Source: Enterocloster bolteae | GTDB lineage: Bacteria > Bacillota_A > Clostridia > Lachnospirales > Lachnospiraceae | Length of the DNA stretch: 11,080 bases | Direction of reading: 5' to 3' | NCBI GenBank assembly: GCA_021769025.1 | Contig: JAETTS010000050.1 | Coordinates: forward strand, 1 to 11,080 | Shown here: in pieces, positions 5,519-11,080 of the stretch | Layout: each line of letters begins with the position of its first letter | Position numbering within the stretch: the stretch's first letter is position 1 | Notes under the pieces: model-generated | Databases searched by the model: none | Seen by the model: the letters and a program-made list of their open reading frames with translations, nothing else | What the model was told of the DNA's origin: nothing | Position numbers and translations under genes: made by a program

Positions 5519-6607
5519 ATGATATCGAATCAAATCCTTCAGAATGCAATTGACGGGTTAAAGGGAATTACCAGAGTTGATCTTTGTGTCTGCGATACGG
5601 AAGGAAAAGTACTTGCAACCACATTTCCGGATGCAGAAGAGAATGAGAATTCGATCCTTGCTTTTGTAGATTCTCCGGCAGACAGCCAGGTAATCCAGGG
5701 CTATCAGTTTTTCAAAGTGTTTGATGAGCATCAGTTAGAATATATTTTATTGGCCAGAGGCCACAGTGAAGACGTATATATGATCGGGAAGCTGGCTGCA
5801 TTTCAGATCCAGAATCTATTGGTAGCTTATAAGGAACGCTTTGACAAGGATAATTTCATTAAGAACCTGCTTCTGGACAACCTGCTTCTGGTAGATATCT
5901 ACAATCGTGCCAAGAAGCTTCATATTGAGACCAGTGCCAAGCGGGTGGTCTATATTATTGAGACCAAGTATGAGAAGGATGCCGGTGCGCTGGAGACAGT
6001 GAGAAGTCTTTTTGCAGGTAAGGTGAAAGATTTTATCACGGCAGTGGATGAGAAGAACATCATTTTGGTGAAGGAGGTTCGCCCAGGAGAGACACAGGAT
6101 GACCTGGAGAAGACAGCCAACGTGATTCTGGATATGCTGAACACAGAAGCTATGACCAAGGTTCATGTGGCCTTTGGCACGGTAGTGGGGGAGATCAAGG
6201 AAGTGTCCAGATCCTACAAGGAAGCCAAGATGGCTCTTGACGTGGGGAAAATTTTCTACAGCGACAAGAATGTGATCGCATATAGCAGGCTGGGAATCGG
6301 CCGTCTGATCTATCAGCTTCCCATTCCGCTGTGTAAGATGTTTAAAAAGGAGATCTTTGACGGAAAGTCTCCAGACGAATATGACGATGAGACCCTTACG
6401 ACCATCAACAAGTTTTTCGAGAACAGCCTTAATGTGTCGGAGACCTCCAGACAGCTTTATATCCACAGGAACACCCTGGTTTACCGTCTGGATAAACTCC
6501 AGAAAAGTACTGGGCTGGATCTGCGTACCTTTGAGGATGCTATCACTTTCAAGATCGCCCTTATGGTGGTTAAGTATATGAAATATATGGAAAATTCAGA
6601 TTTTTAG
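5519..6607 (+). CDS. CdaR/PucR-family transcriptional regulator
   Basis: The 362-residue protein has the layout of sugar-diacid/PucR-type regulators. An N-terminal sensor-like region (about 1-105) includes DLCVCDTEGKVLATTF. A GGDEF-related middle domain follows (about 135-255; VVYIIETKY, HVAFGTVVGEIKEVSRSYKEA). The C-terminal helix-turn-helix is at about 303-350 (SLNVSETSRQLYIHRNTLVYRLDKL). This class binds DNA in response to small metabolites; CdaR responds to sugar diacids. The effector here is unknown. The ATG at 5519 is chosen because AAGGAG lies 8 bases upstream; the frame is open to a TTG at 5444, but that would extend translation through the leader hairpin. It ends 15 bases before ftsE, so the two are probably co-transcribed. 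A role in controlling ftsEX is an inference from position. Confidence 0.85.
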   Translation: MISNQILQNAIDGLKGITRVDLCVCDTEGKVLATTFPDAEENENSILAFVDSPADSQVIQGYQFFKVFDEHQLEYILLARGHSEDVYMIGKLAAFQIQNLLVAYKERFDKDNFIKNLLLDNLLLVDIYNRAKKLHIETSAKRVVYIIETKYEKDAGALETVRSLFAGKVKDFITAVDEKNIILVKEVRPGETQDDLEKTANVILDMLNTEAMTKVHVAFGTVVGEIKEVSRSYKEAKMALDVGKIFYSDKNVIAYSRLGIGRLIYQLPIPLCKMFKKEIFDGKSPDEYDDETLTTINKFFENSLNVSETSRQLYIHRNTLVYRLDKLQKSTGLDLRTFEDAITFKIALMVVKYMKYMENSDF

Positions 6608-6622
6608 GAACCGGAGAGCAGA

Positions 6623-7309
6623 ATGATAGAGATTTCAAATATTTGCAAGACCTATGATGCCGGCAACAAGGCGCTTAAGAATGTTAATATAACCATTGAA
6701 GACGGAGAGTTTGTATTTATCATGGGCCGCAGCGGTTCCGGAAAATCAACTCTGGTAAAGCTGCTTTTGAAGGAAGTGGAGCCTACCTCCGGCAAGATCA
6801 TTGTCAATGATATGAATCTTGGGAAAATGCCCAGACGGTATGTGCCCAAGTACCGTAGAAGGTTGGGAGTGGTATTCCAGGATTTCCGCCTTTTAAAGGA
6901 CAGGAACGTGTATGAGAATGTGGCATTTGCTCAGAGAATCATCGGAACTTCTACCAGAAGAATAAAGGAGTCGGTTCCCGCCATGCTTCAGATGGTGGGA
7001 CTGTCCTCCAAGTATAAGATGTTCCCCCAACAGCTGTCCGGAGGGGAGCAGCAGCGGGTAGCTATCGCTCGGGCACTGATCAACCGCCCGGAGGTGCTTC
7101 TGGCGGATGAGCCTACAGGAAACTTAGACAGCCACAATGCCATAGAGATTATGAAGCTGCTGGATGAGATTAACCGGATGGGGACCACTGTGGTGGTAGT
7201 CACCCATAGCCAGGAGATTGTAGACAGAATGCAGAAGCGCGTCATTGTCATGGAGCGCGGCTGCGTGGTAAGTGATGAAATAGAAGGCGGATATTTACAT
7301 GAGGATTAG
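6623..7309 (+). CDS. ftsE: Cell-division ABC ATPase FtsE
   Basis: The 228-residue protein is the cytosolic ATPase of the FtsEX complex, which relays ATP hydrolysis to cell-wall hydrolases outside the membrane. Walker A is GRSGSGKST (35-43), the Q-loop lies in VVFQDFRLL (83-91), the signature is LSGGEQQRVAIARA (138-151), Walker B is VLLADEPTGNLD (158-169) and the switch His is 195. Length and motifs are typical for FtsE and shorter than sugar-type ATPases. The phrase QDFRLL after the Q-loop and the partner gene make FtsE more likely than a LolD/MacB-type ATPase. CGGAGAG lies just upstream of the ATG. The 3' end overlaps ftsX by 11 bases, which indicates translational coupling and equal production of the two subunits. 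Confidence 0.94.
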   Translation: MIEISNICKTYDAGNKALKNVNITIEDGEFVFIMGRSGSGKSTLVKLLLKEVEPTSGKIIVNDMNLGKMPRRYVPKYRRRLGVVFQDFRLLKDRNVYENVAFAQRIIGTSTRRIKESVPAMLQMVGLSSKYKMFPQQLSGGEQQRVAIARALINRPEVLLADEPTGNLDSHNAIEIMKLLDEINRMGTTVVVVTHSQEIVDRMQKRVIVMERGCVVSDEIEGGYLHED

Positions 7310-8207
7310 TACATTTTGGTATTGCCTGAAGCAGGGCATCATAAATATATGCAGAAACGTTTGGTTTTCTCTTGCATCAGTTGCAACGATTTCTGCGTGT
7401 ATTTTTTTGTTCTGTATGTTTTTTAGCATTATAACCAACGTGAGAAGTATGGTTCACAATGTGGAGACTACGGTTGGCATCTCCATATTTTTTGACGAGA
7501 GCCTGTCAGAAAGCGAGATCCATGCCATAGGGGATGAGATTGGCAGGCGAAGCGAAGTGAGGGAAATACAATTTACTTCCAAAGATGAGGCTTGGGAGAC
7601 TTTTTCCAAGGATTACTTTGCAGGCGTGGAGGATCTGGTGGAAGGTTTTATGGAGGATAATCCTCTGGCCGGGTCAGCCTCGTATCAAATTTTTTTATAC
7701 GATATCTCCCAGCAGGATGAATTTGTGGCTTATCTGGAGAGCGTAAATGGGATCCGCCGGATCAATTATTCCAACAGTGCGGCAGATGGCCTTACCAGCT
7801 TTAATACCATTGTGGGCCTTTTGTCCATTGTGATTATCGGGGTGCTTCTGGCTGTGTCTGTGTTCCTGATAAGCAATACCATCAATGTAGCGGCGGCTTT
7901 TCGGAAGAATGAGAACCAGATCATGCGTTACATAGGTGCCACCAATTATATGATCCGTGCGCCCTTTGTGGTGGAGGGGATCGTCATTGGGCTTTTGGGG
8001 GCGGTGATTCCGCTGGTTTGTATGTTTTATTTGTATCGGCAGGTGATCGTATATGTGGCGGAGCGGTTCCAGATTCTGTCTGGGATCTTCCAGATTCTGC
8101 CAGTGGAACAGATCTTTCCTTATATGGCAGGGACAGCGGTTCTGCTGGGGCTGGGGATTGGATTTTTTGCAAGCTTCTTTACGATTCGGAAGCATCTGAA
8201 GGTGTAA
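7299..8207 (+). CDS. ftsX: Cell-division membrane protein FtsX
   Basis: The 302-residue product is the membrane subunit of FtsEX. Its topology fits the family: a short cytosolic N terminus, TM1 at about 24-47, an extracytoplasmic domain at 48-168, TM2 at about 170-193, TM3 at about 222-245 and TM4 at about 273-296, with a short basic C terminus. The cytosolic loop between TM2 and TM3 holds FRKNENQIMRYIGATNYMIR, the conserved segment that contacts FtsE. The large outer domain is where Firmicute FtsX binds hydrolases such as PcsB or CwlO. The ATG lies inside the end of ftsE, preceded by AAGGCGG. No hydrolase or EnvC-like gene follows directly, so its partner must be encoded elsewhere. Confidence 0.94.
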   Translation: MRISTFWYCLKQGIINICRNVWFSLASVATISACIFLFCMFFSIITNVRSMVHNVETTVGISIFFDESLSESEIHAIGDEIGRRSEVREIQFTSKDEAWETFSKDYFAGVEDLVEGFMEDNPLAGSASYQIFLYDISQQDEFVAYLESVNGIRRINYSNSAADGLTSFNTIVGLLSIVIIGVLLAVSVFLISNTINVAAAFRKNENQIMRYIGATNYMIRAPFVVEGIVIGLLGAVIPLVCMFYLYRQVIVYVAERFQILSGIFQILPVEQIFPYMAGTAVLLGLGIGFFASFFTIRKHLKV

Positions 8208-8219
8208 GACAGGATGTGC

Positions 8220-8241
8220 CACAATGCCCTTTGGCATTCTG
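8220..8241 (+). other. Hairpin in the ftsX-protease gap
   Basis: AATGCC (8223-8228) and GGCATT (8233-8238) form a 6-bp stem around CTTT, with two more possible pairs outside one mismatch. No T run follows, so it is not an intrinsic terminator. It may stabilise or process the transcript between ftsX and the protease gene, a gap of 116 bases that otherwise shows nothing. Confidence 0.3.
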
Positions 8242-8323
8242 TGTGGAGGAGCACAGGATGAGATCTGGGAATGGTATATTATGGCTTGCAATTGGGAATA
8301 GTAAGCCCTAAGAGGAGACAGAA

Positions 8324-9721
8324 ATGGAAAATAGAGAGGCTAAGAATAATTTTTGGAAAGGTGTCCTGGTAGGGGCACTGGTGACAGCGTTTGTAGGATT
8401 GATCCTGGTGGGAGTGTCGGCAGGGATCTTTCTGATCGGACGCACAGTGATTGACAATCAGGTTGAGACGCAACAGGCGGACAACAGAAACGACAGTAAC
8501 GGCATAGAAGGCGATTCCAAGGTTGATTTTGAACACATCGATACGAAGCTAAAATATATGAAGAGTATTGTAGACCAGCTGTTTCTGTTTGAGGAGGATG
8601 TGGAGAAGATCGAGGACGGTATCTATCTGGGAATGATGTACGGCCTGGATGATCCCTATTCTGTATATTACAACCAAGAGGATTATGAGTCTCTGATGGA
8701 GGATACGCTGGGCGAGTACTGTGGGATCGGGGCTATGGTACAACAGAATGTATCCTCAGGGATCATGACCATCGTCAAGGTGTTTACAGGCTCTCCGGCT
8801 TTGGAGGCCGGGATGCTTCCAGGAGATATTCTCTATAAGGTGGAAGATGAGGCGGTGACAGGAAAGGAACTGGCGCTGGTGGTAAAGGAGGATATCCGTG
8901 GAGAAGAGGGAAGTTATGTGAATATCACCGTTCTCAGAGGGGAGAGCGGGGAAGAGGTAGAACTAAAGGTGCAGAGGCGGCAGATTGAGGTGCCTACGGT
9001 GGAATACCAGATGCTGGAGGATAAGATTGGGTATATCTACGTCATGCAGTTTGACGAGGTGACCTCCCAGCAGTTCAAGGATGCCGTCGATGATCTGGAG
9101 AAGCAGGGGATGAAGAAGCTTCTCATCGATATGCGCAACAACCCGGGAGGGGTTCTTGATACGGCGGTGGAGATGCTGGCCTACGTGCTTCCGGAAGACA
9201 AGATGGACGGGATGCTGATCTATACGGAGGATAAGAATGGAAAGGGAGACCGGTATTTCTGCAAAGATGGCCAGATCGTAAAAGAGTCGGACAGTGGAAT
9301 TCAGGATAACCGATATCCGAAGAAGGATGATCATGAACTGAAGGTTCCCTTGGCTGTGCTGGTGAACGGCAACTCAGCCAGCGCTGCAGAAGTATTTACA
9401 GGAGCGATTCAGGATTACGAGGCAGGTATCGCTGTAGGAACCCAGACCTTTGGCAAGGGGATCGTGCAGCAGCTGATTCCTCTTGGAGACGGGACGGCGA
9501 TTAAACTGACCACATCTCACTATTATACGCCCAGTGGGTTTGATCTTCATGAGAAGGGATTGGAGCCAGATGTGGAAGTGGATCTGGAGGAAGAACTGAA
9601 GACAAAGGCTGTGGTGGAACTGAGGGAAGATAATCAGGTGCAGGCAGCCATCGAGGCTCTTGATCAGATAGAACCGGAGAGTATGAAGACAGATATTCAG
9701 AAGTTAAAGGTGAGTAAGTAA
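8324..9721 (+). CDS. S41 carboxy-terminal processing protease (CtpA/CtpB type)
   Basis: The 465-residue protein is a membrane-anchored serine protease of family S41 with its active domains outside the membrane. A single N-terminal hydrophobic segment (about 13-38) follows a short charged start. An N-terminal helical part (about 68-125) contains GLDDPYSVYYN. A PDZ domain spans about 132-220, with GSPALEAGMLPGDILYKVED (156-175). The protease core (about 230-420) contains LLIDMRNNPGG (266-276), the catalytic Ser353 in NGNSASAAE and Lys378 in GTQTFGKGIVQ, with Gln382 four residues later. This is the Ser-Lys-Gln set and spacing of Bacillus CtpB, so it should be active. GGAG lies 6 bases before the ATG. 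It is the last gene of the regulator-ftsEX cluster, followed by a strong terminator. Substrates are unknown; wall-enzyme or regulator processing is plausible from context. Confidence 0.93.
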   Translation: MENREAKNNFWKGVLVGALVTAFVGLILVGVSAGIFLIGRTVIDNQVETQQADNRNDSNGIEGDSKVDFEHIDTKLKYMKSIVDQLFLFEEDVEKIEDGIYLGMMYGLDDPYSVYYNQEDYESLMEDTLGEYCGIGAMVQQNVSSGIMTIVKVFTGSPALEAGMLPGDILYKVEDEAVTGKELALVVKEDIRGEEGSYVNITVLRGESGEEVELKVQRRQIEVPTVEYQMLEDKIGYIYVMQFDEVTSQQFKDAVDDLEKQGMKKLLIDMRNNPGGVLDTAVEMLAYVLPEDKMDGMLIYTEDKNGKGDRYFCKDGQIVKESDSGIQDNRYPKKDDHELKVPLAVLVNGNSASAAEVFTGAIQDYEAGIAVGTQTFGKGIVQQLIPLGDGTAIKLTTSHYYTPSGFDLHEKGLEPDVEVDLEEELKTKAVVELREDNQVQAAIEALDQIEPESMKTDIQKLKVSK

Positions 9722-9724
9722 GAG

Positions 9725-9758
9725 AAACGGCAGAGACTGTGAGAATCTCTGCCGTTTT
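9725..9758 (+). terminator. Intrinsic terminator of the protease gene, possibly bidirectional
   Basis: A perfect 12-bp stem (9725-9736 with 9746-9757) and a 9-base loop end in TTTT (9755-9758). It begins 4 bases after the stop codon. Read in the other direction, the same stem is followed by a pyrimidine-rich TTTCTCTT, so it might also help end transcription of the convergent FliB-like gene. Confidence 0.87.
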
Positions 9759-9856
9759 GATCGACAGAACCCATTCTATGTACTTTCCAGGTCTCTTTAT
9801 GCTGGAGTTTGTGGAGAGTTAGCCGCAAAGACAGATTGTCCATAGGATGCGGAACT

Positions 9857-11080
9857 CTAAATAGTACTTTGTGTGTTTAGGAAGGACAGAAATGGCAAAA
9901 GTTGGAAGGCCCTTTCTGTGTGAAGCGCACCAAACAGAGTGTTCAGATTTGGATCATGGTTCTCCACCTGACGTGAATATAGGTAGGCAGCCTGGATTAG
10001 GAAGGAATCGAAGGAGGGATTCAGGGAGGAATCCTGGGCTGGCTTTGATGCTGATGGATTGCTGTTTGATGCTGGTGGGCAGCTGTTTGGTGCTTGCGGG
10101 CAGCTGTTTGGTGCCTGCGGGCAGCTGTTTGGTGCTTGCGGATTGCTGTTTGATATCTGTGGGCAGCTGCTATTTTTCAGAGATTCTGCCAGCAGGCAGA
10201 TAGTAAGCCAGCTAATAGCAGCGAACTGAACCTTGTCGAACAGGTTGTCATCATAAATGGCTCCCAGAAAATATACCTGAATGAAATAGGTAAAAAGTTG
10301 TTTTTCTGGCAGACAGAGGCTATCCGGCCTGTCTTTGGCGGAATCTGCCTGAGAAAAGGGAACGTGCAAATTCTGGCTGTTTCGACATAGCTTCATAAGC
10401 CGGGGCCAGGTTTCGACTACAGGTTCCAGCTTGGAGTATAATGTTAAAAGACTGGAGAGCCAGGAACGATGAGATAACTGACTGGCAGTGGGAGAAGACA
10501 TCGGAGAGGAGGAAAAGGAAATTCTCTCTGTTAAATATGTTTGTGTGAAGCGATCCGCCCCATTCACTGCAAGATATTTTTGTGCCAGACGGTCTAAGTC
10601 TTTGCTGGCTTTTTCCAGACAGAATCTACCGTCTTCATAAAAACGGCCCTGAGAATGGCGGCGTTGTAGGTCATGGCTGAAAGCCAGCGTCATAGATATA
10701 GAAGTTGTGAACGAATAGTCAGAAGTCCAGAGAATATCCAGGAGGATTCCACGGGCTTTGGCCATCCATGTAAGTAGGTCTTCTTCTATCTGTTGATTGG
10801 AAGGACATTTTTTAGAAGTATGCCTGACCTGCATCTGTGGCCTTGTCTTCTGGGACAGGATGATCCGTGCAGCCTCCGGACAGGAGAGGGACAGACTGAT
10901 CTCTCGCAGGTTGCCGAACTCTTCCTGATGGCGTGGATATGTGCGGCAGGTTCTACATAGGGAATCCTTGCCAAGATGAAGATACATGCCACATAATTTT
11001 TCTTTTGTCAGGAGAGGACAATAACGTTTGCTCAGGCGGATGGTACTGTTGCTGAAATTGATGGATTTTTTGAAGCGACG
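9857..11080 (-). CDS. FliB-like lysine-N-methylase, 3' part (5' end outside window)
   Basis: The frame is open to the right edge, so the start lies outside; the ATG at 10987 is internal because conserved sequence continues upstream of it. The visible 407 residues match FliB-type lysine-N-methylases, which methylate flagellin lysines in Salmonella. The signature region holds C21, C30, C42 and C45 in YCPLLTKEKLC and LCRTCRTYPR, then LSLSCPEAARIIL with C67 (visible residue numbers). This is the second half of the Cys-rich module of the family; the first half is not seen. The helical remainder ends in a region (VQFAAISWL, YLYSRQVENHDPNLNTLF) typical of the family C terminus. A Cys/Pro-rich heptapeptide array interrupts it at about residues 300-342. 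No flagellar gene is present, so the substrate may not be flagellin. It converges with the protease gene. Confidence 0.8.
   Translation of the reverse strand, partial: RRFKKSINFSNSTIRLSKRYCPLLTKEKLCGMYLHLGKDSLCRTCRTYPRHQEEFGNLREISLSLSCPEAARIILSQKTRPQMQVRHTSKKCPSNQQIEEDLLTWMAKARGILLDILWTSDYSFTTSISMTLAFSHDLQRRHSQGRFYEDGRFCLEKASKDLDRLAQKYLAVNGADRFTQTYLTERISFSSSPMSSPTASQLSHRSWLSSLLTLYSKLEPVVETWPRLMKLCRNSQNLHVPFSQADSAKDRPDSLCLPEKQLFTYFIQVYFLGAIYDDNLFDKVQFAAISWLTICLLAESLKNSSCPQISNSNPQAPNSCPQAPNSCPQAPNSCPPASNSNPSASKPAQDSSLNPSFDSFLIQAAYLYSRQVENHDPNLNTLFGALHTERAFQLLPFLSFLNTQSTI
10056..10181. repeat. 21-bp tandem repeat inside the FliB-like gene
   Basis: Six consecutive 21-base units start at 10056, 10077, 10098, 10119, 10140 and 10161. 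Units two and four are identical and unit three differs from them by one base. Units one and five diverge moderately, and the last agrees only over its first half. A more degenerate copy may precede at 10035-10055. On the minus strand the units encode a heptapeptide of the form Ser-Cys-Pro-Gln-Ala-Pro-Asn, with Asn replacing Cys in some units. The length keeps the reading frame, so copy number could vary without disrupting the gene. Confidence 0.9.

Noticed and set aside
8018..8311. Open frame overlapping the end of ftsX as a small gene or hydrolase remnant
   Set aside because: It mostly overlaps ftsX in another frame, and its translation shows no domain or repeat suggestive of a wall hydrolase.
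9871..10203. Plus-strand open frame with repeated Gly-Ser-Cys-Leu segments
   Set aside because: It is the shadow of the 21-bp repeat on the other strand, which lies in a gene with clear FliB-family motifs. It also lacks any recognisable domain.
10987..11080. ATG at 10987 as the true start of the FliB-like gene, with a frameshifted or lost N terminus
   Set aside because: The same frame stays open to the edge and encodes conserved Cys-containing sequence upstream of that ATG, so the gene is simply cut by the window.

Overview
The window looks like chromosomal DNA of a Gram-positive anaerobe of the Clostridia, most likely a member of the Lachnospiraceae. The reasons are the gene families (CvfB, YitT, MsmX/UgpC-type ATPase, FtsEX with an S41 protease, FliB-type lysine methylase), the strong purine-rich ribosome binding sites, the moderate GC content and the compact co-directional layout. 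The family assignment comes from recognising protein motifs, not from a database search, and I do not name a species.

Layout from left to right. Bases 1-518 hold the 3' end of a gene for a TIM-barrel, glycosidase-like protein of unknown role. A good SigmaA promoter at 616-644 then starts a probable operon: acyl-ACP thioesterase (678-1406), the S1/winged-helix RNA-binding protein CvfB (1483-2316) and a small SAM-dependent methyltransferase (2326-2910). A YitT-family membrane protein follows (3105-3944). Next is a stand-alone sugar-ABC ATPase of the MsmX/UgpC type (4148-5260). It has its own promoter, a leader that could fold as a pseudoknot, codon use unlike its neighbours and a strong terminator.

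After that terminator lies a GC-rich, apparently structured leader (about 5335-5478), then a cluster of a CdaR/PucR-type regulator (5519-6607), ftsE (6623-7309), ftsX (7299-8207) and an S41 carboxy-terminal processing protease (8324-9721), closed by a strong terminator (9725-9758). FtsEX is the ABC-type switch that activates cell-wall hydrolases at division or elongation. The protease acts outside the membrane. The regulator sits only 15 bases before ftsE, so it is probably co-transcribed and may tie this module to a metabolic signal. No EnvC/PcsB-type hydrolase gene lies in the cluster.

On the opposite strand, convergent with the protease gene, is the 3' part of a FliB-like lysine-N-methylase gene that runs off the right edge (9857-11080). 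It carries a 21-bp coding tandem repeat giving a Cys/Pro/Asn/Ser heptapeptide array.

The observations most worth following are the mutually exclusive helices ahead of the regulator-ftsEX-protease cluster, the repeat inside the FliB-like gene, the possible pseudoknot leader of the ATPase gene, and an Ala at a usually acidic position in the thioesterase. I see no insertion sequences, CRISPR arrays, tRNA or rRNA genes.
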